Assembly (NCBI RefSeq): GCF_903914075.1
Contig: NZ_CAIWNQ010000003.1
Span: forward strand, 248,001-312,000
Source of the DNA: Ruegeria sp. THAF57
Lineage (GTDB): Bacteria; Pseudomonadota; Alphaproteobacteria; Rhodobacterales; Rhodobacteraceae
DNA: 64,000 nt
Direction: 5' to 3'
Positions within the stretch are counted from its first letter, which is position 1; each line of letters opens with the position of its first letter. Position numbers and translations under genes: made by a program. This document shows positions 35,975 through 44,264 of this stretch, piece after piece. The notes beneath the pieces were generated by a model, which worked only from the letters and a program-made list of their open reading frames with translations, did not search any database and was not told where the DNA came from.

Positions 35975-37201
35975 TCAAGAAAAAACGAGTGTCTTGACGG
36001 GCAACAGTATCGCCTGTGCACGCAGGACAATGGCATTCGCTATGCCCATCCCGTCCACAATTCTGGCGAAAAAGGCGGACAGCCCCGTGATCTCCCCCTT
36101 GTCTATTTCTTTTGCGCGGCTTGTATAAGCGACGCCGATGCAGGCGCTTCCGGGGGGGATGCCTTCCAAATGCCTGGGAAAAACCGGAGCCAGAAAAGCG
36201 GTGACCGTTCCCGGACGCGCGCGATCCTGGGAATCAACCAGCGCGTCCCCCGGTCGAAACTGGCCTGCGGCTATGGTATTTTGCACCCCGTCCACAATCA
36301 TGGGGACAATGGTCAGCGGTTTGGATGCGCAGGTGATTTCAACAAGCATACCGGGTTTCAGAACGCTTGCGGATATCTGTCCAAAAGCCGCGACAAAGCG
36401 GCCTTGCCCCGATATCTCGGGAACCAAAATGCCAGCGGGACGCAGGATCGGATTAACGATGTCGCCCGGTTTCAGCAAAAACTGGGTCACTGTGCCATCC
36501 ACTTCGGCGAATACCGTGGACTTTGCGATTTCATTCTCGGCTTCTTGCAGGACCGCGCGCGCACTTTCCTTTTGCGCGGGTAAAACTGCGGTCTGACGCA
36601 ACTTGGCGCCGTCGCGCGCAGAAATAGCGGCTACGCGTTGGCTAGTTGCGCCGGACACGGCGGTTTGCAGGCGTTCCAGCTCTTGTTCGCTGACAACGGT
36701 GTCGTTTCGTTCCGCCAGTGACAGACGCCGCTGAAGGTCGTTTTCAGCCTGACTAAGCTCAGCCTCTGCGGCTTTGACGCGGGCCTCGGCTGTGGCGACT
36801 TCTGTCGCGATCAATCCCAATGTGGCGTCAATCTCTTCAATCCGTCGCCGCGCGGTCTCTGCCGCCGCTTCCTGACGGGTGGTATCCAGCGTGAAAATCG
36901 CGTCGCCTGCCTTCACCCTTGCATTGTTGGTGACATAGACTTCGGCAACGCGGCCCCCGCGGTCAGAAAGGATGGTCACAGTACGAAAAACCGCGGTCAC
37001 TTTGCGCGTTGAAGGATGGAAATAGAAAATGATGGTGATCAGCGTCACGGCCAAAATTGCACATGCAGTCAATCCCCAACGCAGTTCATACCAGACGTTG
37101 AACAGGGTGATTTCATGGCCCCACCGCTTGCCCTGCTTGTACCGGCGGTAAAGATAGTCGGGAACAATCGTGATCAGCGCTGAGAAAATTAGCTCAAGCA
37201 T
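35975..37201 (-). CDS. HlyD/EmrA-family membrane fusion protein, orphan
   Basis: A 408-residue periplasmic adaptor: an unusual N-terminal region (MLELIFSALITIVPDYLYRR), one membrane helix at about 44-62 (LTACAILAVTLITIIFYFH), a lipoyl half (SDRGGRVAEVYVTNNARVKA), a long coiled coil at about 105-215 (Ala/Glu/Arg-rich), and the second lipoyl half (FAEVDGTVTQFLLKPGDIVN). No ABC, MFS or RND pump is adjacent; only the small membrane protein at 37194-37550 accompanies it, overlapping by 8 bases. The transported compound is unknown. It converges with the aldehyde dehydrogenase gene. Confidence 0.88.
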   Translation of the reverse strand: MLELIFSALITIVPDYLYRRYKQGKRWGHEITLFNVWYELRWGLTACAILAVTLITIIFYFHPSTRKVTAVFRTVTILSDRGGRVAEVYVTNNARVKAGDAIFTLDTTRQEAAAETARRRIEEIDATLGLIATEVATAEARVKAAEAELSQAENDLQRRLSLAERNDTVVSEQELERLQTAVSGATSQRVAAISARDGAKLRQTAVLPAQKESARAVLQEAENEIAKSTVFAEVDGTVTQFLLKPGDIVNPILRPAGILVPEISGQGRFVAAFGQISASVLKPGMLVEITCASKPLTIVPMIVDGVQNTIAAGQFRPGDALVDSQDRARPGTVTAFLAPVFPRHLEGIPPGSACIGVAYTSRAKEIDKGEITGLSAFFARIVDGMGIANAIVLRAQAILLPVKTLVFS

Positions 37202-37550
37202 CAGTGTGCTCCCGCAAATCCGTCTTGGTTTCCAATGGAAGGATTTCGTGCAGGGGCACTGCTGCGATCAGGATGGCTGCAATCCAGAACGCATTGTTCA
37301 AGGTGAACAGCGAAATCAGGCCAAGCACGCCAACCAGTTGCATTTGCACCTTATGAGCACCGGCCGCCATTCGATCTGGAATAGCCTGCACCGTGAAATA
37401 GAGCGCACCAAAGCCCAGCAAGACGGCGATAAGCGAAATGCCCACAACGATCAGAAAGCCATCCGTTTCGCCTGGGGCGGTTACCCAAAACGGTAGCCGG
37501 GCCAAAGCCTCATCAGAAATAGAGCTGTTCACGGGAACCTCCGGTTTCAT
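37194..37550 (-). CDS. Small membrane partner of the HlyD-like protein (118 aa)
   Basis: An unrecognised membrane protein: helix at about 33-57 (GFLIVVGISLIAVLLGFGAL), a polar segment with AIPDRMAAGAHKVQMQLVGV, then a second hydrophobic stretch (LISLFTLNNAFWIAAILIAA). It overlaps the HlyD-like start by 8 bases, so the two are made together. Analogous small-protein/HlyD pairs (for example YiaW/YiaV) exist in enterics, but the sequences here do not obviously match. Start at 37550 (MKPEVPV); the frame opens at 37565. Confidence 0.78.
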   Translation of the reverse strand: MKPEVPVNSSISDEALARLPFWVTAPGETDGFLIVVGISLIAVLLGFGALYFTVQAIPDRMAAGAHKVQMQLVGVLGLISLFTLNNAFWIAAILIAAVPLHEILPLETKTDLREHTDA

Positions 37551-37770
37551 AATGATACTGCGCAAGGATAAACGATTGAATTCAAAAAGATCAAACCGGG
37601 GTGGTTTTCGGCTCCGATCTATGGCGCACTTCAGCGCGCGGTTGTCGCAAGTGGCGTCCTGTCCGGTTTTGGCCGCACCATTTTTGCGATCGTCAACTTA
37701 GCGACTTTTCAATCAGTTTGGTTCGCATTAAGAGTTCCGATAGTCACCGCGCCTGATGGATCGGTGACCT

Positions 37771-37855
37771 GCGGATGTGGCGAAACTGGTAAACGCAAGG
37801 GACTTAAAATCCCTCGCCCTAGGGCTTGCGGGTTCGATCCCCGCCATCCGCACCA
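37771..37855 (+). tRNA. tRNA-Leu (anticodon TAA)
   Basis: An 85-base class II tRNA with encoded CCA. The acceptor stem GCGGATG pairs with CATCCGC; the anticodon arm GGGAC-TTAAAA-TCCC presents TAA; a long variable arm TCGCCCTAGGGCTTGC follows; the T arm contains GGTTCGATCC. Intact. No repeated copy of its 3' end was seen nearby, so there is no sign of an island here. Confidence 0.96.
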
Positions 37856-37864
37856 CTCAAACCT

Positions 37865-38374
37865 TCAAACTGGAAAGCCCAACTGGCTGATCAGCCGCCA
37901 GATATCGCGGTTCAACTCGGAAAGTTGATCGACAATGCCTTCGATCTCTTTCATGGCCGAGGCGTCGACTGTGTCTTCACGCCCTAGTTTGATGTCAGTC
38001 TTCCTGTCGGAAATCCTCATCAGTATGGTCTTTGGATTGCCGCTGTCCGGGTCAAAAGAATAAATGCAGTGGTTGTATTTATTCCGAATGCCCGACAGCT
38101 TGGCCAATCGCTGTGTGTGAACAAGGATTGGGTCGCGAATTTCCGCTGGACGGCCCTCCATCTTGGCAAGCCGTTCTACCAGATCAAGTCGCGCCCGTGT
38201 GGTGTTCAGCGTCAGAAAGATGATCACCGCAACATCTTTCTTGGTTTCGCTCAGGCCTGCGATCAAGTGGATCAACAGGCTTTCGGTGTTAGTCCACATA
38301 TAATTCAGCCGACCCACGAGCAGGATCAGGCGATCAAATCGGGTTTCAAAGTCGTCAGTCAATGGCCATTTCAT
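37865..38374 (-). CDS. Hypothetical protein downstream of the LuxR-type regulator (169 aa)
   Basis: Unrecognised soluble helical protein: RFDRLILLVGRLNYMWTNTE, LSGIRNKYNHCIYSF, EIEGIVDQLSELNRDIWRLI. The RNKYNHC text recalls HEPN-like or similar all-helical domains (R-x4-6-H), but this is speculative. Start at 38374 (MKWPLTDDFETRFDR); it overlaps the end of the regulator gene by 20 bases, so it is translated from the same message. Confidence 0.72.
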   Translation of the reverse strand: MKWPLTDDFETRFDRLILLVGRLNYMWTNTESLLIHLIAGLSETKKDVAVIIFLTLNTTRARLDLVERLAKMEGRPAEIRDPILVHTQRLAKLSGIRNKYNHCIYSFDPDSGNPKTILMRISDRKTDIKLGREDTVDASAMKEIEGIVDQLSELNRDIWRLISQLGFPV

Positions 38375-39098
38375 GCGCTTCGTTGGGCGCGACCTCAAAG
38401 AAGAATTGTGCAGCGGCAGTTCTGTTACTTACACCGATTTTGCCGACGACGTTGTGTATATGCAGCTTAACGGTGTGCTCGGTAATTCCCAGATTTGAGG
38501 CAATGATCTTGTTGCTTTGGCCTTTTGATACCAACTGCAGGACCTGTTTCTCCCGCGGGGTCAGCTTGGAATAGATCGGATGAGGATCTGCTGCCGCCGA
38601 AATTGCGGGATGGTCATGCTTGGGTTGGCCGTCATTGGCTGCAACGCTGTCAGCAAGAAAACAGGGCATATAAAATTCTTCATGCAACAACAGACGCAGG
38701 ATAGACCTCCAAACATCTGGCGAGACGTTCATCGGCAAGTATCCAATGTCGCCATATGTATTGCGATCCCAATTTTCGAACAAAAACCGGGCCGCCTCAT
38801 CTTTGCGATATGCAAATGCAACGCTGCCTGAGCCGACACAATCCTTATAGGCTTTGGGCCGCGCAACCAGATCATCAAGTGACATTTGGTCAACGATGAC
38901 GACCCGACCGGAACCGGATGGCGGACAGACCGGAAGTGATTGGATGCTGTCAATCCGATGTGTGGCGACACCGAATTCATTTTGGACCTCGCGCAAGGTT
39001 TGGCGCGAATAAAACAGTTCCTTGCCAACAAAATTGATCGAGAATTCTTCGGCGATTAAATTGCCTTGGACAGCATTATCCTGAAACGGAATGCTCAT
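38355..39098 (-). CDS. LuxR/CsgD-like transcriptional regulator
   Basis: A 247-residue regulator. The C-terminal 65 residues are a GerE helix-turn-helix (LTPREKQVLQLVSKGQSNKI, NLGITEHTVKLHIHNVVGKI). The N-terminal part (about 1-160) is receiver-like in length but lacks an obvious phospho-acceptor Asp pattern (GRVVIVDQMSLDDLVARP is the nearest), as in CsgD-type regulators. Start at 39098 after GGGGGGAAT; the frame open to 39281 would add a hydrophobic stretch that is probably untranslated. It is divergent from the type I secretion locus, 608 bases away, and is a candidate to control it. Confidence 0.8.
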   Translation of the reverse strand: MSIPFQDNAVQGNLIAEEFSINFVGKELFYSRQTLREVQNEFGVATHRIDSIQSLPVCPPSGSGRVVIVDQMSLDDLVARPKAYKDCVGSGSVAFAYRKDEAARFLFENWDRNTYGDIGYLPMNVSPDVWRSILRLLLHEEFYMPCFLADSVAANDGQPKHDHPAISAAADPHPIYSKLTPREKQVLQLVSKGQSNKIIASNLGITEHTVKLHIHNVVGKIGVSNRTAAAQFFFEVAPNEAHEMAID

Positions 39099-39705
39099 TA
39101 TTCCCCCCCTTATAACCCACACCGCAAAAAAGCGGCAAAACACTAAACAGAACTCGAAGAGCAGAATTAATAGAATATTAACTAGTATGATCCGCAGACT
39201 ATAGCGAAAAGTACAAGTATCTTCAACAAAGCGTGATGCTTCACCGTTTGGTTCTAGTACTTTTGGGTAGGTGGCTATCACCTCTTCCCGTTTAAGTAGA
39301 GGAAAACGCTGAGTTTCCCAATCTAGGGGTTTCTTCTTGGCGTTTTGCGCCAGCAGTTTTGGCAGATCAGCCGAATCGAAATTTTAATCCAATGAAGTCA
39401 AGCAACTAAGCGTTCTAGTGCTTACGGCTAGCTATTCAGACTGCGATCCTGCTGCAACGATGTGAATGCTTCAATTGAAGAAGCTCTTGTTCCTAATGTG
39501 CCTGCGATTCGTGCATTTCAACGATTTCTTCCGCAGGGGCTCTTTCGGCTAAGCCGAGAAAGGAGGGTGGGAGACCAAGTCACTGAACGATACCGCACGA
39601 AAGCGCGTTTCGCGTTTTTCTTTGTGCGCAAGTCTTGTTTCAACCGCGCCCGTAACCGTTTTGCAGATGAATGACGGTCAGTGCGCTTAATAAGTGGAAA
39701 TTGAT
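39099..39705. promoter_or_regulatory. Long control region of the type I secretion locus
   Basis: About 607 bases with no credible gene. AGGTG-N5-CACCT (39269-39283) is a perfect palindrome suited to a dimeric regulator. AAAGCGCG-TTT-CGCGTTTTT (39600-39619) is a short intrinsic-terminator-like hairpin about 85 bases before the first secreted-protein gene; preceding it is a purine-rich stretch GGAGGGTGGGAG at 39562-39573. The order suggests a long leader in which transcription may be attenuated. Confidence 0.45.
39600..39620 (+). terminator. Terminator-like hairpin in the leader of the secreted-protein gene
   Basis: GCGCG and CGCGT-type arms around TTT, flanked on the left by AAA and on the right by TTTTT, so the A and T runs extend the stem. 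A compact rho-independent terminator shape ahead of a gene rather than after one. Confidence 0.5.
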
Positions 39706-42147
39706 ATGCTTAAGAACCGTAATGGTAATCACGGCGCCGACGTCGAAGAAATTAATGTTGGTCCAGTTATTGCTCCGGTAGATGAAATTGATATCGACGA
39801 CGTCGAAATCAGTGCTGACCAGACTGAGCAGAAAACCAAGGTTGATAGTGATCAGGATCAGGATCAACTGCAGGCCCAAGCACAGAAAACTGATGTAGAG
39901 ACTGATGTAGATAACGAGAATGATCAGGATCAGGACCAACATCAGGGTCAGGGCCAAGCACAAGCTCAGAAGCAGAAGAACGGCGATAACGACAACGACA
40001 ACTCGAACTCTGTCACCATCGACTTTGGCGAAGCCGAGCCGCTGGGCAGCGACGATGATCTGGTAGATGTAGACGTCTCTGGTGGGTCGAGCATTGATAA
40101 AGTCATTACTGTCGGAAATGACCTGGATTATGATCCCGGCGATGACCTGAACCTGAATATCAGTCTGGATGGCGCAGGCAATGACATGTCCGCCATCAAC
40201 AAGCAGTACCTGAACCTGAGCGACGACGACACCTTGGGTGCGGCGGAAGTTAAGAATAACGGTAGCTTTGACCAAGAGGGCGACGCGCGTGGCGGTACTG
40301 CCAATGCTGACGAAGGCATCGGCTCGCAGTCAGACGGAGGAAACTCCGGAAGCGGTGGCACTGCGCACGGCGGTTATGCAGACGGGGACACCGATGGTGG
40401 CACTGCATTGGCGTTCGGTGGTCACACCGGTGACGCAGATGGCACCGGTACCGGCGGAGCCGGAGGTTCCTCGGGTGGTGCAACCAACTTCGGTCTGGGC
40501 GTTGGACATTCGAATGCAAACTCGAATGGCAGCAGCACCGCAGGTACTGGTGGCAACGCGAACAGCGACGCTGACGCAGATAACACCGGAAGCGCAGATT
40601 CTGATGGTGACAGCACTGCCGGCGAAGGCGGAAACGCTGGCTCGATCGGTCTGGGTCTGGGTCTGGGTCTGTCCAACGCTGACAATGATGGCGCGTCCCT
40701 CGGTGGAAGCAGCCTGACAGGTGCTACCGCTCTGGGTGCTGGTCTTGCCGGCAATGACTCGGACGCGAATGGCGGTAACGGCGGTGCCGGCGACGCGGAT
40801 AATGACGGCGTTGCAGTAAACGCTGGCAGCAGCGACACCGACGCTAATGATGCGGCGGCTGGCAATGTCGGGCTTGGCCTGGCAGGTAGCCTTGCAGGTA
40901 GCGATGCTGATGCTGATGGTGGCAATGGTACTGGTTCCGGTGGTACCGGCGGTGTTGGTAACGGTGCAGCAGGCACCGGCGGCAACGGTAACGGTCAGAG
41001 CGGCACCGGTGGCAACGGTAACGGCGCGGCCGGCACTGGCGGTGTTGGCACCGGCGGTGTGGGCACTGGCGGAACATCCGGCCAGGTCGATGCGGCTCTT
41101 GCAGCGTTGAACCAGCAGAACGGCTTGCTTGGCCTGAACGCAGGTGAAGCAGAAGCTGACACCGGAAGCGGCGACAACAATGGCGGTAACCCCGGCACTG
41201 GTGGTGAAGGAGACGGCGGATTTGGTTCCGGCGGTGACGGCAACGGTGCACAGGGCATTGGCGGCGACGGAAGTGGCGCTCAAGGTCTTGGCGGCAACGG
41301 TGGCGGCGGCAATGGCGGCGGCGGAGACGGTACCGGTGGTACAGGTCTCGGCGGTACAGCTGGTGCTCAGTCTGGTGCTCAGGGTGTAGGCGATCAGGCC
41401 ACAACCGGCCCGAACATCACGCAAACTCCGGGCGATCTGAACGGCACAGCAAGTATGCCGCAGAACACCAGCGGCGACGGTGGTGCAGGCGGTGCCAACA
41501 ACACGAATGGTTCTGCCGCAGGTACCGGGACCGGTACTGCGACAGCCGACGGTGTTGGTGGCGGCGGCGGCGCGATCCAGCAGGACGCAATGTCCAGCGG
41601 GACCGGTGCCGGATCTGCGGATGCCGTGAATACCGCGGGTGCGGGTGGCGACTCTGGCCTGTGGTCGGTCGCAGATACCGACGGAAGCGCCGACAGTCTG
41701 GCAAGTGCCATCGCCGGGTATGGCGGAAACGCAATGTCCGACAATGACGCCACTTCGACCGGCGCAGGTAGCGCGACCGGTTCGGCGACCTCTGGTATTG
41801 GCGGCGGCGGTGGTGCCGGTGCCGGTAACGGCGGAACCAGCGGCGACGCGTTGGGTTCGGCAACCAATGGTGCGATCACCGGTGCAACGGTTAACGGTGG
41901 CGACGCATCGGGTGCCAACTCGGGCGCTGGTGGTAGTGGCGGTAACGCCGGGTCCTGGGGTTCCAACAATTCCGGTGACGGAATTGTCCACGGTGAATCC
42001 TACGCATCGGCGGCTGCTGTTGTAGATACGTCGGCCTTCAACCAATCGATCGTCATGGGTGCCAACGTTCTTGGCAACTCGGTCGATACGACAATGGTTG
42101 GTGGCTCGATGAACTCGACCTACACCAGCGACGACACCGACGTATAA
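39706..42147 (+). CDS. Large Gly/Asn/Asp-rich repetitive protein, probable type I secretion substrate A
   Basis: 813 residues, strongly acidic, no cysteine. Residues 1-35 resemble a folded lead-in (VEEINVGPVIAPVDEIDIDD); about 36-100 is Gln/Asp low complexity (QDQDQLQAQAQ, NDQDQDQHQGQGQAQ); about 100-180 is a distinct domain ending YLNLSDDDTLGAAEV; about 180-755 is Gly-rich with GTGGNGNG and GLGLGLS units; the tail reads FNQSIVMGANVLGNSVD and SMNSTYTSDDTDV. No canonical RTX nonapeptides or signal peptide. The motif LNLSDxDT(I/L)G recurs in the next gene. Followed by the type I exporter genes, so secretion is inferred. ATG 39706 chosen; GTG 39694 is possible. Function: surface or matrix protein at a guess. 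Confidence 0.78.
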   Translation: MLKNRNGNHGADVEEINVGPVIAPVDEIDIDDVEISADQTEQKTKVDSDQDQDQLQAQAQKTDVETDVDNENDQDQDQHQGQGQAQAQKQKNGDNDNDNSNSVTIDFGEAEPLGSDDDLVDVDVSGGSSIDKVITVGNDLDYDPGDDLNLNISLDGAGNDMSAINKQYLNLSDDDTLGAAEVKNNGSFDQEGDARGGTANADEGIGSQSDGGNSGSGGTAHGGYADGDTDGGTALAFGGHTGDADGTGTGGAGGSSGGATNFGLGVGHSNANSNGSSTAGTGGNANSDADADNTGSADSDGDSTAGEGGNAGSIGLGLGLGLSNADNDGASLGGSSLTGATALGAGLAGNDSDANGGNGGAGDADNDGVAVNAGSSDTDANDAAAGNVGLGLAGSLAGSDADADGGNGTGSGGTGGVGNGAAGTGGNGNGQSGTGGNGNGAAGTGGVGTGGVGTGGTSGQVDAALAALNQQNGLLGLNAGEAEADTGSGDNNGGNPGTGGEGDGGFGSGGDGNGAQGIGGDGSGAQGLGGNGGGGNGGGGDGTGGTGLGGTAGAQSGAQGVGDQATTGPNITQTPGDLNGTASMPQNTSGDGGAGGANNTNGSAAGTGTGTATADGVGGGGGAIQQDAMSSGTGAGSADAVNTAGAGGDSGLWSVADTDGSADSLASAIAGYGGNAMSDNDATSTGAGSATGSATSGIGGGGGAGAGNGGTSGDALGSATNGAITGATVNGGDASGANSGAGGSGGNAGSWGSNNSGDGIVHGESYASAAAVVDTSAFNQSIVMGANVLGNSVDTTMVGGSMNSTYTSDDTDV

Positions 42148-42206
42148 CCCGCCTCAGGGTTTGGGTCAGAGGGCGCGTTTCGTTCTCTTACCCGGTCAAG
42201 CTAACT

Positions 42207-42235
42207 GCCGAGGCCGCTTCTGCGGTGGCCTCGGC
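42207..42235 (+). terminator. Hairpin between the two secreted-protein genes
   Basis: GCCGAGGCC (42207-42215) pairs with GGCCTCGGC (42227-42235), with two further G-C pairs inside the loop. It lies in the 141-base gap and has no T-run, so it probably protects or attenuates the message rather than ending it fully. Confidence 0.5.
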
Positions 42236-42288
42236 CCAACTTAACCCAGACCGGAATTATTGCGCCGGGACGGGGAAAGGACAATTTT

Positions 42289-44226
42289 ATGTCGCTCGAC
42301 AGTATCAGTGAAACGATTGCCCACTTTATTGGAACCTTTGAGCTTACGACTGAGCAGGCCAGACTGCGCGAACAGTACGAGGAATTTACTGCCCTCAGAC
42401 GCAAGATTGAATTAGAGGATCTGGCAGAGGCCACAGCCATTAATGTACGGGCCGACCTGAAACTTGATCCGGGTAAATACGGTCCTCTTCCCTATAAATT
42501 CATGGCCCCGGATAATGATGGTCCGTTCCCCCCAGCATCTGGAGGCCCGATCCCTGAACCGGCTCTTTTCCTTGATCCGGTATCCGGTCCGGACGAGATT
42601 ATCCCCGAAGGGCAACTATTTACGGCGGAATTTCAGCAGACCATCGTGGTTCCAGAACTGGTGCCTGAACTTATCGGGTCAGCCGTCACATACACATTCC
42701 AGACCCTTAACCTGAGCGACAACGACACAATCGGTCAGGGTGATTTCCGCGACGCCGAAGTTTTGATGCAAGAGGGTTACGAGGCGCTGGACGTTGCGCT
42801 TTCGCTGCATGTGATCTCATCTCCGTCTTTTGACATTGCGGATTACCAATCTGTCGAAAAACTGGAACAGTTGGCCGAACAGATGAAGGCGACCGTGACC
42901 GTTCAGGTCGACGGTGCCACAGTCCATCAATTCCACGGCGAAGAAGCGGTGGGTATCATCGTCAACGGCGAACGGGTGGAGGAACTGCCCGATTGGATGG
43001 AGCTTTTGCCACAGCATCATCAGTCCGAGGACGACGAAGAGAGCGGGCAGCCGGACCCCTATCCGAAAGAATGGGATCAGTCCGAAGATGACGTCTTTGG
43101 TGAAGGCCACACGGTGATAGCGGGCGGCAATCTGGCCATCAACGAAGTGTCCATCACGGTTGGTTGGGTCGACGCACCGATAATAGCTGTGGGCGGAGCG
43201 TCCTACGATCTGACCGTGGTCAGCCAGGTCGCCATTGTCTCAGACATCGACGAAGGAGAGCCGGGCGCGCAGAGCGAAACCAAGGTTATCCAGTCGTCCC
43301 AGATTGCAGTCGAAGCCAGCGAGGCGTCTTGGATTGAAGATAACGTAGCACCACCCGGACAGGATCCGCTTGTCGTTATCAGTTGGATAAGCGGAGACCT
43401 GTACGTCACCAATTTTGTCAAGCAAGTGATTGACGCCACCGACATTGATCACATCCAGACCGAAGTTTCGGCTTCGAACAGTATGTATGTTCTGGGTGAC
43501 AACGACATGTTCAACGTCAACAACGTTGTTCAGTTGGGCAGCTTTTATGATGTGGTCATGGTTGGCGGGAATATGGTTTCCGTCGACATCGTTCAGCAAA
43601 CGATCGTCTTAATTGACGACGATGTTGTAACGGGTCCCGTTCAGGATGAGGTCGAAGAGAACCTTGTCATGAACCAGGTGTCTCTGACCAGTACGGGTGA
43701 AGATACGCATGAAGACATCACTCCGAACTTGGCCAGTGTTTTGCCAATAGAGGAAGTGAACACAGACGCCCTTGAAGACGCGCTGTTGAACGATCCTGCC
43801 TTTGCCGGAATGGAGCAGCTGCGCGTTCTGAAGATTGAAGGGGACCTGATCCAGGCGAACGTAATCGAACAGATCACTTTGCTGCAGGATCAGGATGACG
43901 TTCATCTGAATGGGGGCAACGGTGCCGCAGCGTCGGTGCTGGGCGCAGGGAATGCTCTGTTGAACGCGGCCAGCGTTTCCAAGATTGGCGTCGACTCTGT
44001 CGTTATGGCGGCGGAAGGCGAGTACTCGGACGTGCTGCTACACCAGGCCAGCCTGATCGACTCACCTGATGAAGAGTTGGGCGAAGAAATCGCCAATGAA
44101 GCCATCGCGTTTTTGATGGAGGAAACAAACGGACCCGGAGAGTCAGATCTTGCACCGGGCCATAACAAACTAACACCCTCCGAGGCGGCCAGTCTGGATG
44201 ACGGTATGCAGTCCATGCTAGCCTAA
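42289..44226 (+). CDS. Acidic repeat protein, probable type I secretion substrate B
   Basis: 645 residues, no cysteine, no signal peptide. Residues 1-50 are helical and charged (TEQARLREQYEEFTALRRKI). LNLSDNDTIG at residues 140-149 (42706-42735) repeats the motif of the upstream protein. From about residue 275 onward, units of 40-45 residues follow one pattern, G-(N/D)-x-h-x-x-N-x-V-x-Q-h: GGNLAINEVSITV, SGDLYVTNFVKQVI, GDNDMFNVNNVVQLG, GGNMVSVDIVQQTI, EGDLIQANVIEQIT. The regular spacing suggests a beta-solenoid. It precedes the exporter genes by 38 bases. Unrecognised family; a surface or extracellular partner of substrate A is the best inference. Confidence 0.78.
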   Translation: MSLDSISETIAHFIGTFELTTEQARLREQYEEFTALRRKIELEDLAEATAINVRADLKLDPGKYGPLPYKFMAPDNDGPFPPASGGPIPEPALFLDPVSGPDEIIPEGQLFTAEFQQTIVVPELVPELIGSAVTYTFQTLNLSDNDTIGQGDFRDAEVLMQEGYEALDVALSLHVISSPSFDIADYQSVEKLEQLAEQMKATVTVQVDGATVHQFHGEEAVGIIVNGERVEELPDWMELLPQHHQSEDDEESGQPDPYPKEWDQSEDDVFGEGHTVIAGGNLAINEVSITVGWVDAPIIAVGGASYDLTVVSQVAIVSDIDEGEPGAQSETKVIQSSQIAVEASEASWIEDNVAPPGQDPLVVISWISGDLYVTNFVKQVIDATDIDHIQTEVSASNSMYVLGDNDMFNVNNVVQLGSFYDVVMVGGNMVSVDIVQQTIVLIDDDVVTGPVQDEVEENLVMNQVSLTSTGEDTHEDITPNLASVLPIEEVNTDALEDALLNDPAFAGMEQLRVLKIEGDLIQANVIEQITLLQDQDDVHLNGGNGAAASVLGAGNALLNAASVSKIGVDSVVMAAEGEYSDVLLHQASLIDSPDEELGEEIANEAIAFLMEETNGPGESDLAPGHNKLTPSEAASLDDGMQSMLA

Positions 44227-44264
44227 CCCCCCTTATTAGTTACGAGTGACCCGAAAGTTTTAGT

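Noticed and set aside
37741..37870. tRNA-Leu as a second island attachment site
   Set aside because: No repeat of its 3' end was seen in the window, and flanking genes show no change in composition.
39462..39674. Small GTG-started frame in the control region
   Set aside because: No ribosome binding site, basic composition, and it runs across the terminator-like hairpin.
40330..42045. 571-codon frame antisense to the Gly-rich protein, and other frames across it
   Set aside because: The repetitive GC-rich coding sequence keeps all frames open. The chosen frame has acidic N-terminal domain, coherent tail and a neighbouring gene sharing its motif.
39694..42147. RTX toxin or calcium-binding adhesin reading of the Gly/Asp-rich protein
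   Set aside because: The canonical GGxGxDxLx nonapeptide is not seen; Gly-Asn-Gly units lack the regular nine-residue spacing.
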